Positions 1 to 9,160 of a DNA stretch of 64,000 bases are shown here, piece after piece. A model generated the notes under the pieces. That model worked only from the letters and a program-made list of their open reading frames with translations. It was not told the DNA's origin and made no database searches. Positions within the stretch are counted from its first letter, which is position 1, and every line of letters begins with the position of its first letter. The stretch spans positions 186,001-250,000 of the forward strand of contig JABJJN010000080.1 in assembly GCA_018660835.1 (NCBI GenBank). Direction: 5' to 3'. The position numbers and the translations under genes were made by a program. The stretch comes from Gemmatimonadota bacterium (lineage in GTDB: Bacteria; Latescibacterota; UBA2968; UBA8231).

Positions 1-15
1 CGGCCCAGTGAGACT

Positions 16-546
16 CTATGGCGTAAAGTCGTCTGGGACCACATTCGGGACCAGTTGAGTCCCCCGAGTTACGAAAGATGTCCCTATGGATGAGGAAAGA
101 CTCACGTGGACCGCCTCCACGAGAGGCGCCGGCACACCGGCTTGGCCTTCCCATTCGACAAGGAAATTTGCCCCGAGACTCGTGGTGTCGCCTGGCGACA
201 CGCGGACTTGGTATGTCGCCATCGGCGACAGGGAGACCTTCTCCTGCAGGAAATCGCGGACAATCTTTCCATCGGTATTGTAGTAACGGACTTTGTGCAC
301 CCAGATGGAATCACGAAAGCTGATGTTGTGGACTGAGAGCGTCGTCGTCAGCCGTCGCGCCGTCCCCTCACCATGAGTCACGTGGGAGTAAGTCGGTACG
401 TATATCACGTGGTGATCGCCCAACTCGCCGATCGGATCCGCGGCGGCAGCACGAGCGGCAACTTCGGAAGAAGGCGGCCGAGTATCGCCCTCGCCACAGG
501 CGACCAGCAGGAGAGTAACAAGACCTGCGATTGTGATCCGGTTCAT
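16..546 (-). CDS. DUF3124 family lipoprotein
   Basis: A 176-residue secreted lipoprotein. The N-terminus is a short signal peptide ending in a lipobox (LLVAC, then GEG), so the mature protein should be lipid-anchored in the cell envelope. The rest matches the DUF3124 pattern: a YVPTYSHVTHG segment, a TLSVHNIS strand, a VRYYNTDGKIVRDF segment and a conserved GANFLVEW near the C-terminus. The function of this family is not known. I chose the ATG at 546 because GGAG lies just upstream and the signal peptide begins there; a longer frame to 573 adds nine residues that would spoil the signal peptide. It stands alone, with no obvious operon partner. Confidence 0.75.
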   Translation of the reverse strand: MNRITIAGLVTLLLVACGEGDTRPPSSEVAARAAAADPIGELGDHHVIYVPTYSHVTHGEGTARRLTTTLSVHNISFRDSIWVHKVRYYNTDGKIVRDFLQEKVSLSPMATYQVRVSPGDTTSLGANFLVEWEGQAGVPAPLVEAVHVSLSSSIGTSFVTRGTQLVPNVVPDDFTP

Positions 547-671
547 CGGGTTCTCCGCGTAAGTGGAAGGCATCTACGGTAGGTATCCACATTGTAGATG
601 TCCAGGATGACCCACCTCAATCTGGAGCAATCTGAGGCGTAGTCTGGGCCTGCCCAGGACGTGCGTTTCCA

Positions 672-938
672 TTGACTTTTGACCTGGCTCAGAATTACCC
701 GAATCCGTTCAATCCCACCACAACCATTGCCTACCGGGTCTCACAGGCCAGCAATGTGCGTCTGGTGATCTACAATGTTCTTGGTCAACCGATCGCCACA
801 CCGGTAAGGCACTTTCACCCAGCCGGAAACTATCGGTCCCACTTCGATGGAACTGAGCTTTCTTCGGGCGTTTATTTCTATCGACTCTTCAGCGACGGTC
901 AACTGGTCCAGACCAGGAAGATGCTGCTGAGCCGGTAG
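672..938 (+). CDS. Orphan T9SS type A / FlgD-like C-terminal sorting domain
   Basis: These 88 residues consist almost only of a C-terminal sorting domain. Visible are the hallmark LAQNYPNPFNPTT, a beta-sandwich segment with VRLVIYNVLGQ, and an ending of the type SSGVYFYRL...KMLLSR. Such domains normally sit at the end of large secreted proteins and direct export or surface attachment by the type IX system. No body protein is attached: the frame has a TGA at 633, only a TTG (672) can start it, and no good ribosome site is visible. It is best read as the tail of a deleted secreted protein. A very short secreted protein is possible but would lack a signal peptide. Confidence 0.6.
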   Translation: MTFDLAQNYPNPFNPTTTIAYRVSQASNVRLVIYNVLGQPIATPVRHFHPAGNYRSHFDGTELSSGVYFYRLFSDGQLVQTRKMLLSR

Positions 939-1059
939 AAAGAGCGCGGCTGAGCACGAATATCTCTGTTGCTCTCGACATGCTTGCTCAACACGCGTTC
1001 TATTGGCCCTCGACAACAAGTGACAGTCTGACCCACCGGACACGGAAAAGAGGACAACA

Positions 1060-1953
1060 ATGGCCGCAGAGCCCTGGCGCTATGAAAAACTGACCTGGCC
1101 CGATGTCAACGATGCTGTACAAGCGGACAAGGTCATCATCGTACCCGTCGGTTCAACTGAGCAGCATGGCCCCCACCTGCCACTGGACGTGGATGTCGTC
1201 TGCCCACGAGGTATGGCCGAAGAGGCGGCCAAGCTGATCCCTAACGACGTTCTGATCATGCCGGCCTTCATCCATGGCTATACGGCGCATGTGATGGATT
1301 TCCCGGGGACGGTCAATGTGGATTGGGAGAACTTCATCAAGTGCAATGTCGACGTCGGCAAGAGCCTGGCCTATCACGGCTTCAAGAAGATCATCTTCCT
1401 CAACGGACATGGGTCCAACTCACCCAACCTGGATCTGGCTGCCCGCCGGGTGAATCTCGAAACCGACGCCGAATGCATTCACTGTAACTGGTGGTCTCTG
1501 CTGTCGGTTGATCCCGACTTCATGAAGAACTGGCGCGAGAGCAAGTTCCCCGGTGGCTGTGCCCATGCCTGCGAATTGGAAACCTCCGTCTACCTCTATT
1601 TTGACGAGGACAACGTTCGCAAGGACAAGATCGACGATGGCGATATCGCCTTCCATCAGTACAAATCAGACTTTCGCTGGGTTGACCTCTTTGGGGCAGG
1701 TCCCGGCACGCCCATCAGCTGGACCGCCTCCTATTCAGATTCTGGTGTCCTGGGACAGGCATCGCTGGCAACCAAGGAGAAGGGCGAAGCGGTTGTGAAA
1801 CAGGTCAGCTCACAGTTGGCGCGTATGGTCACCGAGTTCCGTGCCCTACCCAAGCCACGTCGCGGCGATCACCACACAACCCCACCCACTATGCCGATGC
1901 CCTGGAAAGCCGACGGCACACCCGATACGAGCGGCAACGTGCACGAACAATGA
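1060..1953 (+). CDS. Creatininase family amidohydrolase
   Basis: A 297-residue protein of the creatininase/creatinine amidohydrolase family, metal-dependent enzymes that open cyclic amides or deformylate small substrates in the cytoplasm. Family signatures are GSTEQHGPHLPLDVD near residue 30 (metal-binding Glu, His and Asp), NGHGSNSPNLDLAAR near residue 120 and CAHACELETS near residue 165 (second Glu of the metal site). Length is typical. GAGG precedes the ATG by about seven bases. The stop overlaps the next start in ATGA, so the two are translationally coupled. The substrate cannot be deduced; in similar genomes this family appears in many catabolic clusters and need not act on creatinine. 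Confidence 0.88.
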   Translation: MAAEPWRYEKLTWPDVNDAVQADKVIIVPVGSTEQHGPHLPLDVDVVCPRGMAEEAAKLIPNDVLIMPAFIHGYTAHVMDFPGTVNVDWENFIKCNVDVGKSLAYHGFKKIIFLNGHGSNSPNLDLAARRVNLETDAECIHCNWWSLLSVDPDFMKNWRESKFPGGCAHACELETSVYLYFDEDNVRKDKIDDGDIAFHQYKSDFRWVDLFGAGPGTPISWTASYSDSGVLGQASLATKEKGEAVVKQVSSQLARMVTEFRALPKPRRGDHHTTPPTMPMPWKADGTPDTSGNVHEQ

Positions 1954-2942
1954 CAGCTGCAGACATGGAGAGATCCGTCCATTATCAAGAGAAGGATCCG
2001 GGATGCCGGTGGATCAAAGATGCCGACGTCGCCATAGATTCCGATGGCCCCCTCGACTCGGGCCGGACACTGACGCCGAATGTCGTAACAATGGCGGGAG
2101 GTTTCCGGATGTACTACCACGGCTTCGGGCCGGATCGCCCCAACCCCGACTCAAAGGGTTACATCTTGAGTGCCTTCTCCAACGATGCTGAGTGCTGGGC
2201 AAAGGAGCCGGGTGTCAGGATGGATGCAGGCGGCGAGGGAGCGGCAGACTACATCTGGAGTCCCGATGTCATCCCCCTGGAGGATGGTCGCTACCGGATG
2301 TTCTACGAGGGCAAAACCGAGCAGGAGGCAGGTACCAAAGCGACGATCGTGAGTGCCATCTCCGACGACGGGTTGACCTGGGTGAAGGAACCGGGTGTTC
2401 GCCTGGAAGCGACCGGCATGTCCTATCTAGCGCCGCGCTGCCTTCACCTCGATCCAGCCGCGTCCCATCGTTTTCGTCTCTATGCCAGCGCCTATCCATA
2501 CCCGGATCTGCAGGTTCCCCCCGGGGCCTTCACCAATAGAAACATCGTCAGCGCCGTGTCAGCAGATGGCCTGACCTTCGCGATGGAACCGGGCATTCGC
2601 GTTCTCCAGGACCGTGATCTGGAATCCGAGGCCGTCTATGCTCCGGAGGTCCTGCGCCTGGGGGAGGGTGGCTGGCGGATGTACTATGCCGGATGGACGC
2701 CGGCTCCAGAGGTGCCGGCGGGATCAAAGTCCCACGGCAGAATCTTCAGTGCCTCTTCCCAGGACGGTCTGGAATGGATCAAGGATCCGGGGATCTGCCT
2801 CGACAATGGCGGGCAATGGGACACGGCCAAAGCTTCCGAGCCGTGTGTGATCGATCTGCCCGACGGCCGCTTCCGAATGTTTTACGAAGCCTGCGACATG
2901 GACGGCCGCTGGCGCATTGCCAGCGCGACGGCTGTTACTTGA
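1950..2942 (+). CDS. GH43/GH32-like five-bladed propeller protein
   Basis: A 330-residue protein built from repeated units around the pattern G.YRMFYEG / GWRMYYAG / GRFRMFYEA, each followed by an AxSxDGLxWxKEPGxR strand. This is typical of the five-bladed propeller of GH43/GH32/GH68-type glycosidases and related exo-sialidase-like proteins. No signal peptide is visible, so it is probably cytoplasmic. I could not assign the catalytic acidic residues with confidence, so glycosidase activity is inferred only from the fold. The start codon overlaps the stop of the creatininase gene by four bases, so the two products are probably made together. A second ATG lies five codons in. Confidence 0.65.
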   Translation: MTAADMERSVHYQEKDPGCRWIKDADVAIDSDGPLDSGRTLTPNVVTMAGGFRMYYHGFGPDRPNPDSKGYILSAFSNDAECWAKEPGVRMDAGGEGAADYIWSPDVIPLEDGRYRMFYEGKTEQEAGTKATIVSAISDDGLTWVKEPGVRLEATGMSYLAPRCLHLDPAASHRFRLYASAYPYPDLQVPPGAFTNRNIVSAVSADGLTFAMEPGIRVLQDRDLESEAVYAPEVLRLGEGGWRMYYAGWTPAPEVPAGSKSHGRIFSASSQDGLEWIKDPGICLDNGGQWDTAKASEPCVIDLPDGRFRMFYEACDMDGRWRIASATAVT

Positions 2943-2971
2943 GTCACCTCGACCTCAGCGCGAGCGCGTAA

Positions 2972-4447
2972 TTACCAGCCGAAGGTGTACATCACCTGCA
3001 GGTTGTTCTGGCCGTGTGTCGACGTCACGGGAGGTACACCGACGCCATCGCCCGGGTTGGTGAACTGCGCTTCCGAACCCCGTACGTAGGATAGCTGCAG
3101 ACTGGTGCGCTGCGTCAGTTGGTAGCCTGCACCCAGCGTGAAGTGTCGCTCGACGATGGCCGGGAACAGCGCGTTGAGCAGCGCGTCGGGGACCGGATTG
3201 CTGCCGGTGTTGAATCCCGCCCGCACCTGTAGCGCATGGTTTACATCGTACGCCGCGCCGAAGGCCAGCACGGTCTGGTCCTCCCACTTCTGCAGTAATT
3301 CGGTGTCGAGTCGCTGACCGGCAAAACCACCATTCTGTGGCGTGTCAGCAGCGGTGAACTGCATGCGGAAGCCCTGCATGACGCCGGACCACTGGATGCG
3401 GCGCAGGTCGGCCACCAGATGCAGGCGCTCCTGTGCCCGGTAAGCGACACCCAGGCCCAGGGTCGCCGGCCACTGGAAGTCGTCGATCGTGACCCGCCCA
3501 GCGACAGGCAGGTCGAGGTCGGCATACTGTCCGTTCGGTGTGCCCGTGGTCAGCAGCCCGGTGTCAGCATTGACGCCCATGCGCATCAGCGCCTGATCCG
3601 TCTCAAGGTTGCCTATGGCCGTCTTGCTGTGGTACGTGGCGCCGACAGTCAGCTCTTGTGAAACCTCGTAAACGACGCCGATCTTAGCTGCCAGGCCCAT
3701 GCCGTTGGCCTGCCCGGTGAAGTCGCTATCGTTGGCGAAATCGAAGTAGGCGTGGTGTAGCCGCCTGACGCCGGTGCCGCCGAAGGGCTCATAGAGGGCG
3801 CCGAAGACCTGCGTCAGCGAGCCCCCGGCGGTGCCCCGCTGTTGCGTCGTCACCAGATCGACGAATTGCGCCTCGGACAGCGCCATCTGAATGTCGATCC
3901 CCGCCCACACCAGGTCGACACTGCCGCCGACGTGCAGGCGCTCGTCGACATCGTAGACCAAGGGTAGGATGACGCGACCGACGCTGACTTCCGTGCGATT
4001 CAGCAACCCCTGGGTCAAACCGGCATTGGTCCCCTGACTCGGATCTGCCAACCAGGAACTGCGGCTGAACTCGGTGCCCATACCACCCTGGGCGAACACG
4101 CCCAGGCCCCAGGTGACGTGCCCACGCTTCTGCGCCCACCCCAGGGCAGGCATGAAGATGGCGTCCATCGCTGACGTGGCGCCGATCGATCCTTGCGGCG
4201 TCGCCACCGCGGCACCCACATCCGGGCCGAGGTAGCCGAGGACCATTTCGATGCGTCGATCGCCGTCGGCCATCAGGCCCAGGGTGGCCGGGTTGCTCAT
4301 CATGGCCCCCGTGCCGTTGGCGTGGGCCATCGCCGCCCCGCCCGTGCCTGTGGCGATCGGGCCGAAGCCCTCCAGATTCATGCCATTTGTCGCCAGCAGT
4401 GGGGCGCTCAGCGCCAGAATCAGAGCCAGTTGTCGCGCGCAGTTCAT
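2972..4447 (-). CDS. OmpP1/FadL family outer membrane porin
   Basis: A 491-residue protein with a signal peptide (hydrophobic LALILALSAPLLA) and then the FadL signature: mature N-terminus TNGMNLEGFG and the conserved AMAHANGTGAMMSNPATLG. The remainder alternates in the way of a beta-barrel and ends in an aromatic (TFGW), as outer membrane proteins do. FadL-type channels carry hydrophobic compounds such as long-chain fatty acids or aromatics across the outer membrane. I start it at 4447, where GGAG lies upstream and the signal peptide begins; the open frame extends to 4534 but that part has no such features. It runs convergently with the creatininase/propeller pair. Confidence 0.85.
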   Translation of the reverse strand: MNCARQLALILALSAPLLATNGMNLEGFGPIATGTGGAAMAHANGTGAMMSNPATLGLMADGDRRIEMVLGYLGPDVGAAVATPQGSIGATSAMDAIFMPALGWAQKRGHVTWGLGVFAQGGMGTEFSRSSWLADPSQGTNAGLTQGLLNRTEVSVGRVILPLVYDVDERLHVGGSVDLVWAGIDIQMALSEAQFVDLVTTQQRGTAGGSLTQVFGALYEPFGGTGVRRLHHAYFDFANDSDFTGQANGMGLAAKIGVVYEVSQELTVGATYHSKTAIGNLETDQALMRMGVNADTGLLTTGTPNGQYADLDLPVAGRVTIDDFQWPATLGLGVAYRAQERLHLVADLRRIQWSGVMQGFRMQFTAADTPQNGGFAGQRLDTELLQKWEDQTVLAFGAAYDVNHALQVRAGFNTGSNPVPDALLNALFPAIVERHFTLGAGYQLTQRTSLQLSYVRGSEAQFTNPGDGVGVPPVTSTHGQNNLQVMYTFGW

Positions 4448-4549
4448 TCGCTCTCCTATAGATCGTTGGGGATGGATCTCTGTGTCGGTGCGCGGCGACA
4501 GATAAGCGGTCTGACAGGTCTGCGTCAATTCCACCGAGCGAAATCTGTT

Positions 4550-5677
4550 CTACTCCGGGAAGCGATCCCAGAACCGCGCCTTACCCAGCTCGCTGACATG
4601 ACTACCCAGTTCCTGACGACTACACCCTTCGGCGAGTAGCCTCTCCACCTCTTCACCGGCCGCCTTGAAGGTCATCACCTTGGCATGCCCCTCGTCGTTG
4701 GACAGGCTCCCCTCGATGATGGTGAAGACGGAGCTTGCCCCATCCGCGGCTGCCTGAAACACAAAGTCACGCACCAACTCTTCGTCCATGTCCCGATAGT
4801 GGAAGCTCCCCAGACGCCAACCGAAGGGTACCTGGATCTCGTCACGCAGCATCGGCGGACTGAGCTTGCGAGAAATAGATGGATCGAAGTAGCTCAGACC
4901 GATGTCCTGCAGGAACTGCAACTGTTCGCGCTGCAGATCTTCCACATGGGCGCGTCGTATACCGGTGGTGATGCCCGTGTAGTACTGCTCCCAGTAGGGC
5001 AGAGCGAACTCGGCAAACATGTGGGCCGGGATGAAGCTGGCGATGTCGTCTACCATGCCCGCCGCATGTGGATCGGGGAACTGAACTCCGTCGAGCTCGG
5101 CACGAAAACGGAACACATCCACAATGCTGGCAGTTGTCAGCTGTAGGAACTGCTTTACCATTTCAGGCTCATCGAACAGATCGGTGAGAAAACCCTCGCC
5201 CCGCAGTTCCCATGCCGTGGTGATCGGGCCCTCGACGCCAAAACTGAAACCAACCTTCTCGTCCGGGAAGGCAGCCTTCATCTGCTCCCAGAAGTTCAAG
5301 TAGAACGGCGTGTCCCCCGAGGTGGCAAAGTCGACGGGCCCCGCGAGCCGCTTGATGGCTTGCTCCAGGGAGTCGAAGGGATGCGTGTGTCCTACCTCGC
5401 CGCCGTCGACAAAGATCAACTCGGCGCCCAGGCAGTTGGCGTGCATGTAACTGATGGGCGGCGTCGCTGGAGCCAGCGGCGGCAGCCAATCTCCGAACAT
5501 CTTGTACATCCGCTCTCGCCCCGTGCGGTAGACCTCAATGCAGGCCTCGGGCCGCGTGTAGAAATCCTTCACGGGCACACCGGCCAACTCTACGCAGGAG
5601 AGATAGGAGCCGCTGATCTGCCAGCTGAATCCCGCCTCGTCGCGGGCAACGTCATAGCTGGGTCGGATGTAGCTCAT
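4550..5677 (-). CDS. Uroporphyrinogen decarboxylase-like protein (paralogue 1)
   Basis: A 375-residue member of the URO-D superfamily, TIM-barrel proteins that include heme-pathway decarboxylases and the cobamide-dependent methyltransferases MtaA/MtbA. Visible segments are a GVEGPITTAW loop, a DDIASF...PYWEQYY region and RRAHVEDLQREQLQFL where other members carry the HxDG/HxCG zinc-type site. It lacks the N-terminal arginine motif of true HemE, so a role in heme synthesis is unlikely. The ATG at 5677 follows GAGAGAAATC; a TTG four codons upstream is less likely. It lies in a minus-strand array with three paralogues (8078-9160, 9160-10239, 16209-17261). Substrate unknown. Confidence 0.75.
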   Translation of the reverse strand: MSYIRPSYDVARDEAGFSWQISGSYLSCVELAGVPVKDFYTRPEACIEVYRTGRERMYKMFGDWLPPLAPATPPISYMHANCLGAELIFVDGGEVGHTHPFDSLEQAIKRLAGPVDFATSGDTPFYLNFWEQMKAAFPDEKVGFSFGVEGPITTAWELRGEGFLTDLFDEPEMVKQFLQLTTASIVDVFRFRAELDGVQFPDPHAAGMVDDIASFIPAHMFAEFALPYWEQYYTGITTGIRRAHVEDLQREQLQFLQDIGLSYFDPSISRKLSPPMLRDEIQVPFGWRLGSFHYRDMDEELVRDFVFQAAADGASSVFTIIEGSLSNDEGHAKVMTFKAAGEEVERLLAEGCSRQELGSHVSELGKARFWDRFPE

Positions 5678-5803
5678 GATTTCTCTCAATCAGCGATGCG
5701 TGGCAGGCTCTCTTGGAATCTTGCCGAAGCGAGCCGTGCACGGCAACATCGGCGAGCCACGGTGGCGTGATCCTGGCGAAAGATCTACTGACACCCCTGA
5801 CGC

Positions 5804-8032
5804 TCACGCCTCATCCAGTCTGAACACGGCTGTCTCCGGTGCCTGCAACTCGAATTCGAGGACCCCATCGGTCACCTCAACCTGTCTTCCCCGCACCAGA
5901 TCGGTGACCCGGTAGTTCCCTGGTAGAGACAGTTTCTTACGACCTGACTTGAGCGAGTGCAAAGCCACCACGCTACAATCGGCCATAACCACTTCGTTCG
6001 TCTCGCAGTACACGTGAGCACCTGCGTGACGGGCCAGTGAGCGCCAGAGTTCTGCTGGCAATTGCGCTGCCACCGTGAACACCGACGCCCAATCGCCACT
6101 GCCACGATCCTGCCCCGTGTCGCCCACGCCGGCGCCTTGCCCATATTCCTTGATGGCCAGGCCGACCTCGTTACACATCCACTTCGTCCAGGCCAATCCC
6201 AGTTCTTCGCCATCCTGTGGGAACAGCAGCGGGCCATAGGCCAGACTGCCACCGTAGACCAATCCTGGTGGTAATTCGCTCACAGCTGGGTGATCATACT
6301 GAGTCACGGCCACCCGCCGTTGGGAATTGACCTCCAAAAGTTTCATGTCGAATCCGGTGAGCTGCTGAGAAGCCGTCGTCGAAAGATTTGCTCCGTCTGA
6401 GATCCCCGATCCCGGCCCCCAGATGACAACATGTCCATTGCACATCACGCGCTCGCGCAGGATCGCCAGACGGCGATCGTCCACACGAAATAGATTCGGA
6501 AAGTAAAAGACCCGGTGATCGGGGAAATCGTCCAACTCGAGATCATCAAATAGATACACGCGATAGGGTACACCACACCGCGCCAGACCGAGCTTCTGCT
6601 CCCACATGATCGCATCGTTCATGTAGTTGCCGGCGCCGTTGGTTTCCAGCACGGCCGTGTCGTCCAAAATCATGGCGATACCTGGCACGGTCTCGTGGTG
6701 CCAACTGATGGACTCTTTGATCACTTCCACCTGTCGCCCAATCGTCTGGTGAAATTGCGCCGAGTCGTAGTAGCCGCCACCGATGTCGAACCAGTAAGAG
6801 TTGTAACCCCTCGTCCATGCATCGGCGAAGTTGCGCCACGAGACGGCGGCGAATTCCTCCTGGTTCCGTGGCGTGCCGAATTCTCCATCACCAACAGGCG
6901 ACGTGCGCTGATCCATTTCGCCGTAGTAATACCCACCGCGCAGAACGAGAGAATCCGCAATCCCCTCGGTCTGGCAGACGCCGCCGATCCCACGGGCTTG
7001 ATAGTCGAGAGGTGTCATCAATCCGTCACAACCGGGGATGTCGAACAACTCGACCACATTCATGTGACCCGACCCGGCCATCACTTCCGGATAGGCCGGT
7101 GACCATGACGTATCTGCGTCGAAGAAGGCGCCCAGATTCCAGCCCTGTTGAGACAGTTTGAGTGCATCGTGCAAGACGATCACCTTGCGCTGAAGCACCT
7201 CGTCCATTGCCGCCGAGACATGACGGAAGTTGCAATGCCAAAGATCACGCTGAAGTTCCAGGTAGTCGCGCAGAGATTGGTTTCCCACCGCCGGCTGCCA
7301 GTACAGGATGTCTGTGACCTCGGGCGTCAGTCCCCGCAACCGGTCTCGTGGCACATCGATCGTTGCAAAGGTTGCAGACGGGTTGTCATGGGCCGCACGG
7401 AGTTGCTCTTCAGATGTGTATTTGGCCCGTAAGAATCGACGCCATTCGGCCACCATCTGCGGATTGTGGTCAAAGAGGAAACCGCGATCGACGGGAATGT
7501 GAGTTCCCTCCGTGACCTGAAAGTTGGTGTAGCCGATCACTCGATCCGCCCATGGCTGCCTCTCCGTCCAAGCGATGATCGCCGCCGAGGCTCTCCCCAT
7601 GGTTCCCCAGAACAGGGCCGATGCCAGTGACGCTGAACGTCCCTCGGTGACGCCTTCTTCGGTGATGAACAACTCCTGCGGGAAGGCTTCCTTCCAGCTC
7701 TCAGGTGGGTGTGGCGTAAAACGCACCATGAGATAGGCGTCCGGATCACCTGCCAGCACCGCCTCGGCCTGCTCCTCTACATCCCACCCCCCTGACAGTT
7801 GGCTGGGCAACGGATCGAGGTGGATGTCAGCGCCCTGCCAGAAACGCTCCACCCGTGGCTGGATGATGTACACACCCATCTTGTGGGCGTAGAAGAACTC
7901 GCTGGCGCGCTCGTAGATGCCGGGTCTGCTGCTGGCATTGAAGCCGGGCAGCGGCTGTGGTTGACCATTGACGAACACTGTGGGGCGCCCGTTGTAGTCG
8001 CGGATGACCGCCTCAGTTTTCGGTACTGACAT
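5804..8032 (-). CDS. GH42-like glycoside hydrolase (beta-galactosidase type)
   Basis: A 742-residue cytoplasmic-looking protein (no signal peptide). The first ~450 residues look like a GH42/GH-A TIM barrel, including a GYTNFQVTEG strand, a FLRAKYTSEEQLRAAH segment with a downstream IDVP typical of GH42-like barrels, and the WFDIGGGYYD region. A glutamine-amidotransferase-like segment follows (VPYRVYLFDDL...RVFYFPNLF...VIWGPGSG), as in the trimerisation domain of beta-galactosidases, and then a small beta domain ending EFELQAPETAVFRL. GGAGAGG precedes the ATG. The exact catalytic glutamates were not assigned. The enzyme probably acts on an oligosaccharide imported by the cell; the neighbouring URO-D genes share its strand. 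Confidence 0.7.
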   Translation of the reverse strand: MSVPKTEAVIRDYNGRPTVFVNGQPQPLPGFNASSRPGIYERASEFFYAHKMGVYIIQPRVERFWQGADIHLDPLPSQLSGGWDVEEQAEAVLAGDPDAYLMVRFTPHPPESWKEAFPQELFITEEGVTEGRSASLASALFWGTMGRASAAIIAWTERQPWADRVIGYTNFQVTEGTHIPVDRGFLFDHNPQMVAEWRRFLRAKYTSEEQLRAAHDNPSATFATIDVPRDRLRGLTPEVTDILYWQPAVGNQSLRDYLELQRDLWHCNFRHVSAAMDEVLQRKVIVLHDALKLSQQGWNLGAFFDADTSWSPAYPEVMAGSGHMNVVELFDIPGCDGLMTPLDYQARGIGGVCQTEGIADSLVLRGGYYYGEMDQRTSPVGDGEFGTPRNQEEFAAVSWRNFADAWTRGYNSYWFDIGGGYYDSAQFHQTIGRQVEVIKESISWHHETVPGIAMILDDTAVLETNGAGNYMNDAIMWEQKLGLARCGVPYRVYLFDDLELDDFPDHRVFYFPNLFRVDDRRLAILRERVMCNGHVVIWGPGSGISDGANLSTTASQQLTGFDMKLLEVNSQRRVAVTQYDHPAVSELPPGLVYGGSLAYGPLLFPQDGEELGLAWTKWMCNEVGLAIKEYGQGAGVGDTGQDRGSGDWASVFTVAAQLPAELWRSLARHAGAHVYCETNEVVMADCSVVALHSLKSGRKKLSLPGNYRVTDLVRGRQVEVTDGVLEFELQAPETAVFRLDEA

Positions 8033-8077
8033 GTGCCTCTCCGGTCCTGTTCAAAGTTTCCGCATCCAGACGCTGGC

Positions 8078-9160
8078 TCAACCCAAAGAGATACTCTGGA
8101 GGCGCCTGATCAGATGTTGGTAGTGACTGAATGCCATGTCCGGTGAGGCCATGTCATCAAGGGCCGGCAGGAATCCTCCCTGCTGGATCAACGGTGTGAG
8201 TCGCTCGATCTCGTCGTCGATCGCCTGCGGACCCGCGATGACGGCCTCCTTTGGGATATTGCCGCCCATGAGTAATTCGCGACCGAATCGTTGCCGCAAT
8301 GCGGTTGCATCCTTGCCTGCCATCACTTCCAGTGGCCACGTGCAATTGAGGCCGTGTTCCATCATCCCCGGGAGCAACTGTTCGAACTGTCCCGCACTCC
8401 ACTGACAGATGACCGGCACATCGTGCTCGCGCAGAAGGTTGACGATCGGATCCTGATACGGATACCAGAATTCCTCGTAGATCTTCGGCGAGATCAGTGG
8501 GCCATTCTTTCCTGCAAGATCTTCGCCGAACATGGCATAGTCGATGCGCACCGAAGCGAGAATAGGACGGATCATGTCGAGGGCGAATCGACTCCAGTGA
8601 GAGAACATGTCGTGCATCAGATCTGGATCATCGATGAAGGCGGTCAGGAACCGCTCCATTCCCATGGCATAGAATCCAAGACGACAGAAGAACGGAAAGA
8701 AGCAGATCCCCACAGGATCCGTCGACGCCTCGAGGCGTGGGGCGACGATGGAATGCCAGTCACGTGGCAAGCGCCCGGGCGTAGCTGCGTGAAATCGCTG
8801 CTTGTATTCCAGCCAGTCATCGCCGCTGACCACGGGGTGATCGAGATGACCATAGGACATGGATGGATTGTCCCGACGCTTGCGGACCGTAGCCCCCATG
8901 TTGGAGATGGAATCGACATACTCCGCGTCCTGCGCGACGATCCTCTCCTCAAAAGCCGGCATTGGCCCCCAAGGTAGCGGCACCTGTACGAGTCGGGACA
9001 TCCCAAGAAATTCTTCCGGACGTACACCCGCAGGAAGACCTTCACCGTGCCAGCGCTCAATTGCACGTTGTTCGAAGGGTTCCAGTGCCAGAACCGGCAG
9101 CGCGTCGGCTTCCTCATAGCTCATGATGGCACGGAAAGACTCGCGCGCGGACCTGCTCAT
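8078..9160 (-). CDS. Uroporphyrinogen decarboxylase-like protein (paralogue 2)
   Basis: A 360-residue URO-D superfamily protein. It shows the usual order: an N-terminal RESFRAIMSYEEADALPV strand, a FFPFFCRLGFYAMGMERFL region, the acidic loop FGEDLAGKNGPLISP, a YPYQDPIVNLLREH helix and a C-terminal GGNIPKEAVIAGP strand. The acidic EDLAGKNG loop, which follows the central strand in MtaA-type and related members, is well kept. The start codon overlaps the stop of the next upstream gene in TGATG, so the two paralogues are translationally coupled. As with its neighbours, a corrinoid or methyl-transfer role is suggested only by family, and no corrinoid-binding protein gene is present nearby. Confidence 0.8.
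   Translation of the reverse strand: MSRSARESFRAIMSYEEADALPVLALEPFEQRAIERWHGEGLPAGVRPEEFLGMSRLVQVPLPWGPMPAFEERIVAQDAEYVDSISNMGATVRKRRDNPSMSYGHLDHPVVSGDDWLEYKQRFHAATPGRLPRDWHSIVAPRLEASTDPVGICFFPFFCRLGFYAMGMERFLTAFIDDPDLMHDMFSHWSRFALDMIRPILASVRIDYAMFGEDLAGKNGPLISPKIYEEFWYPYQDPIVNLLREHDVPVICQWSAGQFEQLLPGMMEHGLNCTWPLEVMAGKDATALRQRFGRELLMGGNIPKEAVIAGPQAIDDEIERLTPLIQQGGFLPALDDMASPDMAFSHYQHLIRRLQSISLG

Noticed and set aside
8291..8977. 228-residue plus-strand frame
   Set aside because: Opposite a URO-D gene with well-kept motifs; no ribosome site or domain.
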